DNA of 64,000 bases from Rhodospirillales bacterium (GTDB lineage Bacteria > Pseudomonadota > Alphaproteobacteria > Rhodospirillales > JASLLZ01). This document shows positions 57,296-64,000 of this stretch, piece after piece (position 1 is the first letter of the stretch; every line of letters starts with the position of its first letter). The DNA lies in assembly GCA_030754885.1 (NCBI GenBank), contig JASLZL010000094.1:1-64000 (forward strand). Direction: 5' to 3'. Both the position numbers and the translations under genes were made by a program. The notes beneath the pieces are model-generated. The model did not search any database, had not been told where the DNA came from, and saw only the letters and a list, made by a program, of their open reading frames with translations.

Positions 57296-57308
57296 AAATC
57301 TGCTTCGC

Positions 57309-57809
57309 CTAATTCTGGACATTCGTGCGGTGCCGAAGCCCAGGCCGAGCGACAGCACGCCGCCGCGCCTTTGCTTCTTCTTCAACCTTTCGGAACTCGG
57401 GCTCAAGTTCCTTGAGCCGCTTCACTATCCCCGAAAGATCATAATAGTTGCTCAGCTTACCCATGTGCGCGGCACGCCGTTCGATCCGCTGGACCAAGCC
57501 GGCAGTTTCCAATTCCGCAATAATCCGCTGCACCTGCCGTGGGCTCAAGCGCAACCGTTCGCCCAAAGTTTTCTTGCTAGGGTAAGGCTTCCGCTCGGCA
57601 TTCCACCAAAAGTCGGCTAGGTGCATTAGAACTGCCAACTGCCTCGCATTCAGCCCAAGCCGTGCCTGAGCCCGAAGCAGAAGCGACGGGACGATGCAGA
57701 AGCCGAGGCCCATCACGCCCTTGCCCCATTTGCGCTCCGACGCCTTTGTTGCTTTCAACGGCCGTAGCGGGATAACCTTAGCCGAACCATCCTTTTTTGA
57801 ATCGCTCAT
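57309..57809 (-). CDS. Helix-turn-helix protein (HTH_36/replication-initiator-like)
   Basis: A 166-residue DNA-binding protein. The winged-helix segment is LNARQLAVLMHLADFWWNAE, then PYPSKKTLGERLRLSPRQVQ and RIIAELETAGLVQRIERR, matching HTH_36-type domains seen in phage and plasmid replication proteins. The C-terminal part is a charged helix (RLKELEPEFRKVEEEAKARR). The ATG at 57809 follows GAGGTTTGAA. It has a well-formed promoter and sits 13 bp from the 5' end of the tRNA gene, on the same strand. That position suggests a remnant of a mobile element, but no integrase or att repeat is visible. Confidence 0.82.
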   Translation of the reverse strand: MSDSKKDGSAKVIPLRPLKATKASERKWGKGVMGLGFCIVPSLLLRAQARLGLNARQLAVLMHLADFWWNAERKPYPSKKTLGERLRLSPRQVQRIIAELETAGLVQRIERRAAHMGKLSNYYDLSGIVKRLKELEPEFRKVEEEAKARRRAVARPGLRHRTNVQN

Positions 57810-57831
57810 TTCAAACCTCACTTACTCGGCA

Positions 57832-57860
57832 AATATATCCAGGTGAAGCGTAGGGTGCAA
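57832..57860 (-). promoter_or_regulatory. Promoter of the HTH gene
   Basis: On the minus strand TTGCAC (57855-57860) and TATATT (57832-57837) are 17 bp apart, a near-consensus sigma-70 type promoter 22 bp before the HTH start codon. The same transcript would run directly into the tRNA gene 13 bp after the HTH stop, so this promoter may also drive the tRNA. Confidence 0.6.
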
Positions 57861-58151
57861 GCCCCCAGTATAAGTAAGTTATGACTAGTGGTAGGAGACA
57901 CAAACGTCTTTGGATTCTGGGCGAATTTGTCCTATGGTCGTGCCTTCACGTTGAAACAGTATTTTTATTTCTGCTTCAAACACGCGGCTTCTTACCGGGG
58001 AATAGTCGGAGGATAAGCTGATAAATGCTCTCGACACCAACACCCGAACCGGTCCTGCATTTGCAGTCGGATTTTGACGGTGCGCGAAAAGGAAGCGAAA
58101 GGTTTAGAGTGCCTAAGAATGTCGTTGATTGGCGCGTCCGCTGGTCGCCGC
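57861..58151. other. Non-coding gap between the HTH and duplicated cysteine-motif genes
   Basis: About 290 bp with lower GC than its flanks, including an AT-rich stretch near 57955-57975. Open frames here are short and show no recognisable protein. I see no tRNA, attachment repeat or terminator with confidence. Confidence 0.5.
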
Positions 58152-58784
58152 TTAGCGGCAGGGCTTCTCGACGAGAACGCGGGTGCGGTCCGTTCCGGCC
58201 TTCCCATAGGGAAGATACGTCATGGCGTTGATGGTGTAGGACCGCATGGACCGGTCGCCCTGGCTGCTCACCTGTTCCACTACCACGGCCCGGCAAGCCC
58301 GGCACGTGTTGACCAACAAGCGGTTGCCGTCGCGCGCTTGTTGCAGGTCAACGCATTGCTCGGCGTTCGCCTTAATGGCGGCGCCGCCGCCGCAGCGTTG
58401 CTCGTCAAGGACCCGGGTGCGGCCGCTGCGAAAGGAAAGCGGCAACTGGACGCTGCCGCGCTCTGGAACAACAACGTCGCGGTGAATGGGGAAATCGCCG
58501 CGCGGTCGCTGATGTTGCAGCTTTGCACTGACGCAGGTGCCGCACAGATTGACCAGGGTACTGCTACCACCGCTTTGGCGAATTCTTAGACACCGCTTGA
58601 CGGCGATGCGCCGGATTGCACCGTCAAGCCGCTTGACCGCGCCGAGGCCGGCCCCCGTAGCGGCATCGGCGAGCAATGTCTCGGCGCCGGTGGAACGGAT
58701 CGGAACTAAGCACGTCAGCACCAAGGCCGAGGCCACGAAGACGGTCCAGTGGGATCCGGTGCGCAGCGCGGTGCCATTGGTCAT
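58152..58784 (-). CDS. Secreted protein with two copies of a cysteine-bearing domain, unknown
   Basis: A 210-residue exported protein. The signal segment (about residues 12-34, VFVASALVLTCLVPI) precedes a spacer and two copies of a unit of about 67 residues. Copy 1 has Cys65, Cys81, Cys84 and Cys131. Copy 2 has Cys144, Cys161, Cys164 and Cys209. Both read C-x-x-L ... LVN-x-C-x-x-C ... RTRVL-x-E-x-x-C (VNLCGTC and VNTCRAC, then RTRVLDEQRC and RTRVLVEKPC). The spacing suggests disulfides or a metal site in each copy. No family is recognised. The ATG at 58784 has only a moderate ribosome site. Confidence 0.72.
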   Translation of the reverse strand: MTNGTALRTGSHWTVFVASALVLTCLVPIRSTGAETLLADAATGAGLGAVKRLDGAIRRIAVKRCLRIRQSGGSSTLVNLCGTCVSAKLQHQRPRGDFPIHRDVVVPERGSVQLPLSFRSGRTRVLDEQRCGGGAAIKANAEQCVDLQQARDGNRLLVNTCRACRAVVVEQVSSQGDRSMRSYTINAMTYLPYGKAGTDRTRVLVEKPCR

Positions 58785-58868
58785 GGTTCGGTCTCCGGCG
58801 CGAGTAATGAGAGCGCCAGGGTAGGGGATAAAGGTTAAGGGAGGGTAACGGCCGACCGTCTTGGCACC

Positions 58869-60032
58869 TCAGGCGCCGTTCTCCTGACGATAGGGCGATT
58901 GGGCGGCGCACAGACGCATCTCTTCGGCAATTTCGCGTCTTTCCTCGTCCAGAAATCGGGCGACTGCATTCTTGAATCCGGGATCAGCGATCCAGTGGGC
59001 ACTGTACGTCGGGCGTGGCAGATATCCACGCTGAATCTTGTGGGGGCCTTGGGCGCCTGCTTCGACCCACTTTAGGCCGCGCTCAATGGCAAAATCGATG
59101 GCGCGATAATAACAGGCCTCGAAGTGGAGGAACTTGTAGTCCTCCGAACAGCCCCAATTGCGACCGTAAAGGGTGTCGGCGCCAAGCAGGTTAAGGGCGC
59201 CGCCAACCGGAATTCCGCTGGCCTCCGCCATGACCAAGACGACCCGGTCGCGCAGGGTCTCGTGGAGGTGGGAGAAGAACGCGCGGTTGAGGTAGCTCGG
59301 CCCCCACTTGCGGTCCGTCGTATTGAGGTAGAAGCGGTAGAAGGCGTCCCAGTGGTGTTCTTCGATTGTATCGCCGTTGAGGGCTTTGACGGCGACGCCG
59401 CTCTCGGCGACGGTGCGGCGTTCCTTGCGGATGGCCTTGCGCTTGCGCGACGTCAGGGTTGCCAAGAAATCGTCGAAGGTTTTGTATCCCCGGTTTTCCC
59501 AATGGAACTGCCGCCCCAGGCGCAACAGGTATCCGGCCTTGCCGAGACCCTGCCACTCGTCTTCCGTGGGGAAGGTGACATGGACGGACGACACACCCAG
59601 TCGCGCCGCCAACTGCATCATTCCCGATGCCAGCGCGTTGGCCAGGGAAGCGGGGGCGTCGGGGCGCAACAGAAGGCGTTTTCCGGTCGCCGGAACAAAC
59701 GGCACCGCCGATTGCAGCTTGGGGTAATAGGACCCGCCGGCACGCTGATAGGCATCCGCCCAGCCCCAGTCGAAGACGTATTCGCCGTAGGAATGGTCCT
59801 TGAGATAGAGAGGCGCGCAGGCGAGCAGCCGCCCGGTCTCGTCCTCGATGGCCAGATGTTGCGCCAACCAGCCCGACTCAGGGGCTGCCGAGCCGCTCGC
59901 TTCCAGGGCGCCGAGAAAGGCATGGCTGACAAAGGGATCGCCACTACCGGCGCAAGCGTCCCACTCACCAGCGTCGATGTCGAAGATGGAGCCGACAATC
60001 TTGACGGAGACGGGCTCGCGGCCGTCTGGCAT
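58869..60032 (-). CDS. FemAB-like/GNAT-fold transferase (DUF482 family)
   Basis: A 387-residue protein of the FemAB-like peptidoglycan-recognition family (PF04339 type). Typical segments are AHLAIEDE-like QHLAIEDETGRLLACAPLYL, GEYVFDWGWADAYQRAGGSY, KLQSAVPFVPATGKRLLLRP and the C-terminal LKWVEAGAQGPHKIQRGYLP. Members have a double GNAT fold, and their substrate is not settled. The ATG at 60032 follows AAGGGAGCACGCC. The open frame to 60089 is not needed. It is divergent from the lipoprotein hydrolase gene. Confidence 0.9.
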   Translation of the reverse strand: MPDGREPVSVKIVGSIFDIDAGEWDACAGSGDPFVSHAFLGALEASGSAAPESGWLAQHLAIEDETGRLLACAPLYLKDHSYGEYVFDWGWADAYQRAGGSYYPKLQSAVPFVPATGKRLLLRPDAPASLANALASGMMQLAARLGVSSVHVTFPTEDEWQGLGKAGYLLRLGRQFHWENRGYKTFDDFLATLTSRKRKAIRKERRTVAESGVAVKALNGDTIEEHHWDAFYRFYLNTTDRKWGPSYLNRAFFSHLHETLRDRVVLVMAEASGIPVGGALNLLGADTLYGRNWGCSEDYKFLHFEACYYRAIDFAIERGLKWVEAGAQGPHKIQRGYLPRPTYSAHWIADPGFKNAVARFLDEERREIAEEMRLCAAQSPYRQENGA

Positions 60033-60134
60033 GGCGTGCTCCCTTGACGCATCGTCCTTCAAAGTGAAATGTGGCGATGGTTTCGGCATTTACAATGCCG
60101 CCCCCGCAATGGGGCAACAAGGCGAGGTGTGGCG

Positions 60135-60926
60135 GTGATACGGACGGTGATCCTACTTCTCACCTTGCTTGCCGGTGCCTGCGGGGCCGTCCCGGAAGAC
60201 GCCGGGGATGGACTGGCACTGACCTGGGAGAGGGCCTATCTCTACCTGCCAGTTCGCCGCGCTGGTATGGCGGTCGCGGTGGGCGGCCGGCGCGCCGGAG
60301 ACACCGCTGCTGCAGCCGAGAGGGCGATCCCAAGCCAAATACAACTCCCTACCGTTCTATTCGCCCACGGATGCACCGGATTCGGAGAGGGCGGCAGGGT
60401 CAACGCGCGGCTGCTGGCCGGCGCCGGCTATGCCGTTTTTGCTCCCGCCAGCTTCGCCCGTCCCGGGCGGCCCCGCACCTGCGATGTGAAGACCCACCGC
60501 ACGGTCGTCTCAAAGTCCGTCTTCGAACAGGTTCGCGCCATGCGCACCGCCGAGATCCGCTATGCGCTCGAACGCCTGGCCGAGATTCCCTGGGTCGATA
60601 CCGATAACCTGTTTCTCGTTGGTCACAGCCAGGGCGGTGGCGCCGTCTCCGCCTACGTCGGGGGCGGCATCAAGGCACGGGTCATTAGCGGCTCGACCTG
60701 CACCCGAGGCTACGGCGCCGCACCGAGCGACCCGGTGCTGGCTGTCTATTCCATAAACGACCCCTGGTTCGCCGCCGTATCCGGGCGTTGCCGCGACCGT
60801 GTTGCCGGGACAGCGCTTGAGATCGTGGAGGTTCCCGGCCGCGCGCACTTGGTCGGCGGAACACCCGAGGGAGGCCGGGCCATCATTGAGTTCCTTGCCC
60901 GCCATACCGAAACGAGGCGATCTTGA
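60135..60926 (+). CDS. Alpha/beta-hydrolase lipoprotein (dienelactone-hydrolase-like)
   Basis: A 263-residue predicted lipoprotein: MIRTVILLLTLLAGAC has a lipobox LAGAC. The hydrolase fold shows the oxyanion segment LFAHGCTGFGEGG, the nucleophile elbow FLVGHSQGGGAVSAYVG and the catalytic His in VPGRAHLVGGTPEGG. The Asp is probably in VYSINDPWF. The start is GTG at 60135, with GTG at 60129 also possible. Its stop overlaps the TTG start of the next oxidase gene (TTGA), so they are probably coupled. The ester substrate is unknown. Confidence 0.85.
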   Translation: MIRTVILLLTLLAGACGAVPEDAGDGLALTWERAYLYLPVRRAGMAVAVGGRRAGDTAAAAERAIPSQIQLPTVLFAHGCTGFGEGGRVNARLLAGAGYAVFAPASFARPGRPRTCDVKTHRTVVSKSVFEQVRAMRTAEIRYALERLAEIPWVDTDNLFLVGHSQGGGAVSAYVGGGIKARVISGSTCTRGYGAAPSDPVLAVYSINDPWFAAVSGRCRDRVAGTALEIVEVPGRAHLVGGTPEGGRAIIEFLARHTETRRS

Positions 60927-62107
60927 AAAACACCGACGGCGACATGTTTGGAATGTTTGATGTAGCGGTCATCGGCGGCGGAGTGATGGGCTGCGCGACG
61001 GCGCTTCATCTGGCACGCGGCGGCATGCGGGTGGCGCTGGTCGAGCGCGGCGGCTTGTGCACCGAGGCCTCGGGACGGAATGCCGGCACCCTGACGCCGA
61101 TGTTTCCGGCCCCCTTTCTGGTCCCTTACGCGCAGCGCGGTATGGAGATGTGGCAAACGGCGCCGGAATGGCTCGGCCGGGGCATCGGCTACCAGGCGCG
61201 GGGCGGACTTGAACTCGCCTTCACCGAGGCCGAGGTGGCGGGCCTGGAGAGCGAGATGGGTGAACGCGCTCAGGCCGGCGCACCCATCCAGATCATGGAC
61301 ATCGACGAAGCGCGCCGTATCGAGCCTTCGGTTTCAGCAGCGGCGCAGCGAGCCGCCTATTGTCCCATCGACGGCTTCGTCGAATCGAACGCCGGCGGTC
61401 GCGCCTTCCGTGCGGCACTTCTGGGCGACGGTGTCACGGTGTTAGATCGCACCCAGGTGCGTTCGATTGAGCGCCGCGCCGGCGGTTTCACCGTTGGCAC
61501 CGCGGCCGGAGACCTCAACGCCGGGCGCGTCGTCCTTGCCGCCGGCGCTTGGATTCCGAAGATGGCTGCTTGGCTGGGACTCGACTTGCCGATCACGGTT
61601 CGCATTCACCAGATGGTCGTCACCGAACGCCTGGCGCCGCTGCTCCGCGTCGTGGTGCGCATCTTCGGAAGGGGTTCGTTCAAGCAGGCGGTCAACGGCT
61701 CGATGCTTTTGGGCACCGTGCTGCACTGGATCAGCGATGCAGACCGCGAGGCCGACGAGATCGACCGGGTGGCGTTGATCCGGCGCATGACCTGGGCGGC
61801 GCGCAACGGTTGCGAGGCGATACCGGCTTTGGCCGGCGCGCGCCTGCTTAGGACGTGGACCGGGCTGGAAGCCTACGCGCCAGACAACTTGCCGGTGATC
61901 GGGCCGCTGCCCGGAATGGACGACGCCTTCATCATCGGCTGTCAGCGCAGCGGCTTCACCTGCGGCCCCTTCATGGGACAGTTGCTGGCCGATCTCATCT
62001 TAGGGCGACAGCCCGAATTGCCGATTGCGCATCCGGTCTTCGATCCCCGGCGCCTGCTTGCCATGCGGCCCGACGAAACCTCGGCCGCGGCACGGGCGCT
62101 GTCTTGA
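60923..62107 (+). CDS. FAD-dependent oxidoreductase, DAO family (HcnC/glycine-oxidase-like)
   Basis: A 394-residue flavoprotein. The FAD motif is FDVAVIGGGVMGCATALHLA, followed by TEASGRNAGTLTPMFPAP, close to the third domain of the fused dehydrogenase at 28 kb (HASGRNAGTLHAQ). The late motif is DAFIIGCQRSGFTCGPFMGQ. The start is TTG at 60923, preceded by GAGGCGATC and overlapping the upstream stop. ATG at 60944 or 60953 is possible. It would oxidise an amine or imino acid. No iron-sulfur partner is adjacent unless the downstream flavoprotein pair serves. Confidence 0.85.
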   Translation: MKNTDGDMFGMFDVAVIGGGVMGCATALHLARGGMRVALVERGGLCTEASGRNAGTLTPMFPAPFLVPYAQRGMEMWQTAPEWLGRGIGYQARGGLELAFTEAEVAGLESEMGERAQAGAPIQIMDIDEARRIEPSVSAAAQRAAYCPIDGFVESNAGGRAFRAALLGDGVTVLDRTQVRSIERRAGGFTVGTAAGDLNAGRVVLAAGAWIPKMAAWLGLDLPITVRIHQMVVTERLAPLLRVVVRIFGRGSFKQAVNGSMLLGTVLHWISDADREADEIDRVALIRRMTWAARNGCEAIPALAGARLLRTWTGLEAYAPDNLPVIGPLPGMDDAFIIGCQRSGFTCGPFMGQLLADLILGRQPELPIAHPVFDPRRLLAMRPDETSAAARALS

Positions 62108-62210
62108 ATGGCGGCTGGGCCGTTGATTCATTTGCGTCGATCGTGGTTTATCACTCAACTGAGGCCGCTCGGTAGATCTGGGTACGGGGTCGAAGGGGGA
62201 ATAGACTGGG

Positions 62211-63920
62211 ATGATCGATGCAACGATCGATGCGGATGTCCTTGTCGTTGGCGGCGGCGGCGGCGGACTTCGGGCCGCGATCGAAGCCCATGCCGCCGGT
62301 GCCCGCGTTCTTGTCCTGTCAAAGGGAATCGTCGGCAAAAGCGGATTGACCCAAACCGCCGTCACTGGGTTTCAGGTGGCTTTTGGCTGCGCTGATCCTC
62401 GTGACAATCCTTCGGTTCATTATGCGGATACCATGCGGGGGAGCTACGGGCTCGCCAACCCCGAACTCGTCGATATCTTCACCCGGGAAGGGGCGGCGAC
62501 GGTTGAAGACATCGAATCCTTCGGCGCCCGTTTTGATCGGGACGATGACGGCAATTTCATTCAAAGGCGGCTGGATTCGTCACAAACTTACCCACGTTCG
62601 ATCAAGAAAGGGGATTCGCTGGGAACGCCGATCATGCAGGCGCTGCGCCGCCAAATGAACAAATGCGACATCCCCAGGCGGCACGAAATCTTGGTTACCA
62701 AACTGTTGAAGGATGGCAATCGCATCTCGGGCGCCGTCGCGCTTGATTTTCAGACCGGCGAGTTGCTGGAGATCCGTGCCCGGTCGGTCATCATGGCGAC
62801 GGGCGGCGGCGGAGAGCTTTTCCCGGTCAACAGCAACACCCCCGATTCCACCGGCGACGGATGCGCCCTGGCCCTCGGCGCCGGGGCCGATCTGGTGGAT
62901 ATGGAATTCATCTTGATGCTTGGCCACGCGGTGATGTTTCCCGAGACCGTGCGCGGCGTGCTGTTCACCTTTCAGTACCTGCTGGATAAAGGGGCGCGGG
63001 CTTTGTTCAACGCCGAAGGTGAGCCCTTTCTGTCGCGCTATGACCCGGAAGGCAGCGACAACCCGCCGCGCCATATCTACGCCCGGGCCATTCATGGGGA
63101 AGTCCGTGCCGGACGTGGAAGCCCCCACGGCGGCGTCTTTTTCGATCCCGGGTCGGTGCCGCTTGAGACCGTTGTCGATGCTCTTCCGTCGCAGACCCAG
63201 TTCTTGCAATCGTTTGGCGTCGACATGCGCCAGCCGATCGAGGTCGGCGTGGCGGCTCACTATTTCTGCGGCGGCATAAGGATCGGCCCCGACTCTCTAT
63301 CGACCGTACCGGGCCTCTATGGGGTGGGCGAGTGTTCGGGCGGGCCGCACGGCGCGGCGCGGGTCGGCGGCAATTCATTGACCGAGGTCTTGGTGTTCGG
63401 CAAACGGGCCGGCCGCCACGCGGCCGAAACGGCGGCAACGGCCAATGCCCCGACAAACGATCCCGATGAGGTCGAAACGGAATGCCGCCGTTTGCTCGGG
63501 TTCCTTGAAGGTTCGCGCAACGGTCCTCGACCGAGCGAGATTAAAAAGCGCATCAAGCAGACCATGAATGATCACGTCGGTGTCGTCCGCGACGCGGCGG
63601 GGCTCAAGGAAGCCCTTGATGCCTTCGAGGAGATCGCGATGCGGAACCTTCCGGCGATGGCGCTGGCAAGTCCGGAACGCATCGCCAACTACGATTGGAT
63701 TCAGGCCATCGAGGCGACGTCGATGACGCGGGTCGGCGAGGCGGTCGCCCGCGCCGCCTTGATGCGAACCGAAAGCCGGGGTGCTCACTATCGCGAGGAC
63801 CACCCCGATCAAATCGACGATGAGTGGCTGCAAAATATCGTGGTTCGCCAACGAGGGAAAGAGTTGTCGGTTTCCTCCGTGCCGGTCAACAGCGCCACCT
63901 ATGGCGAAGAGACAGGCTGA
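62211..63920 (+). CDS. Fumarate reductase/succinate dehydrogenase-type flavoprotein subunit
   Basis: A 569-residue flavoprotein of the SdhA/FrdA/AprA superfamily. The FAD motif is DADVLVVGGGGGGLRAAIEA, then SKSGLTQT-like GKSGLTQTAVTGFQVAFG, ATGGGGELFPV, GADLVDMEFI, the capping-domain region PRHIYARAIHGEVRAGRGSP, and GLYGVGECSGGPHGAARVGG. It is followed 1 bp later by an iron-sulfur subunit start, so the pair is a two-subunit oxidoreductase. It is divergent from classical SdhA, and its length suits a specialised member (fumarate-like or adenylylsulfate-reductase-like). The ATG at 62211 follows a GGGGGAATAGACTGGG leader. Confidence 0.85.
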   Translation: MIDATIDADVLVVGGGGGGLRAAIEAHAAGARVLVLSKGIVGKSGLTQTAVTGFQVAFGCADPRDNPSVHYADTMRGSYGLANPELVDIFTREGAATVEDIESFGARFDRDDDGNFIQRRLDSSQTYPRSIKKGDSLGTPIMQALRRQMNKCDIPRRHEILVTKLLKDGNRISGAVALDFQTGELLEIRARSVIMATGGGGELFPVNSNTPDSTGDGCALALGAGADLVDMEFILMLGHAVMFPETVRGVLFTFQYLLDKGARALFNAEGEPFLSRYDPEGSDNPPRHIYARAIHGEVRAGRGSPHGGVFFDPGSVPLETVVDALPSQTQFLQSFGVDMRQPIEVGVAAHYFCGGIRIGPDSLSTVPGLYGVGECSGGPHGAARVGGNSLTEVLVFGKRAGRHAAETAATANAPTNDPDEVETECRRLLGFLEGSRNGPRPSEIKKRIKQTMNDHVGVVRDAAGLKEALDAFEEIAMRNLPAMALASPERIANYDWIQAIEATSMTRVGEAVARAALMRTESRGAHYREDHPDQIDDEWLQNIVVRQRGKELSVSSVPVNSATYGEETG

Positions 63921-63921
63921 T

Positions 63922-64000
63922 ATGGAAACGTTCCGATTGCGGCTCCACCGCTTTGATCCGAAGCATGATAGCGCGCCGCGATACGAGGAATATGAAATCG
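63922..64000 (+). CDS. Iron-sulfur subunit of a succinate dehydrogenase/fumarate reductase-type enzyme (5' end only)
   Basis: The first 26 codons, METFRLRLHRFDPKHDSAPR, then YEEYEI, run off the right edge. The pattern FRLxRFDPxxDxxPxxxxYEI is the N-terminus of SdhB/FrdB-type subunits. The ATG at 63922 lies one base after the flavoprotein stop. The Cys clusters would be beyond the window. Confidence 0.75.
   Translation, partial: METFRLRLHRFDPKHDSAPRYEEYEI

Overview
The window is about 64 kb of GC-rich, gene-dense chromosome. Gene content and order point to an alphaproteobacterium, probably near the Rhodospirillales. The signs are mipZ instead of minCD, the run ribF-ileS-lspA-DUF3035-M16-M16, tadA beside an RsuA-type pseudouridine synthase and rsmD, a clpS-clpA pair, a phasin gene, and an acetolactate synthase whose GDG motif is altered as in other alphaproteobacteria. 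No plasmid or phage backbone is visible. The species cannot be named from this.

Layout: 1-3300 holds a tripartite tricarboxylate transporter (tctCBA, leftward) divergent from a UroD-family protein. 3321-9348 holds tadA, a class-I glutamine amidotransferase-like hydrolase, a pseudouridine synthase, rsmD, mutL and pgi. 9518-11067 is a frameshifted secreted DUF1566 gene. 11144-15600 holds an RraA-like protein, an orphan Flp pilin and ilvC-ilvH-ilvI. 15678-25183 runs leftward through miaA, two M16 peptidases, DUF3035, lspA, ileS and ribF, with one opposing methyltransferase that has no standard start codon. 25270-28029 holds a MaoC hydratase, an M23 peptidase, a small unknown gene and a peroxiredoxin. 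28104-31993 pairs a three-subunits-in-one amino-acid dehydrogenase with a divergent Asp/Glu-racemase-family gene. 32010-38557 holds a broken subtilase, an SprA-family protein, two FAD oxidoreductases, two tandem small paralogues and an apparently rearranged GH114-like protein. 38699-45839 holds DUF3179, mipZ, a VWA protein, a DnaJ-like membrane protein and a sugar-nucleotide block (galU, ugd, phosphohexomutase). 45868-53443 holds DUF1223, acnA, gloB-like, YHS, an unknown, a gene with an in-frame TGA, and a D,D-carboxypeptidase with a SPOR-like tail. 53747-57166 holds a phasin and clpSA. 57187-58784 holds an interrupted tRNA gene, an HTH protein and a duplicated cysteine-motif protein. 58869-64000 holds a FemAB-like transferase, a lipoprotein hydrolase, a FAD oxidase and the start of a flavoprotein/iron-sulfur pair.

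The most unusual feature is the tRNA gene at 57187-57295. It folds as a normal 77-nt tRNA with anticodon TCT only if a 32-nt segment is removed. That segment lies exactly between positions 37 and 38 and has perfectly complementary 7-nt ends. Other notable points are the 985-residue fusion that merges all three subunits of an HcnABC/hydroxyproline-dehydrogenase-type enzyme beside a racemase-family gene, the apparent circular permutation of a GH114 barrel, PhaR-like sites shared by two PHA-linked promoters, and several reading-frame anomalies: an A7 tract, a G4 tract, an in-frame TGA and an ATA start. The anomalies may be biology or sequence error, and I have kept the two readings apart.
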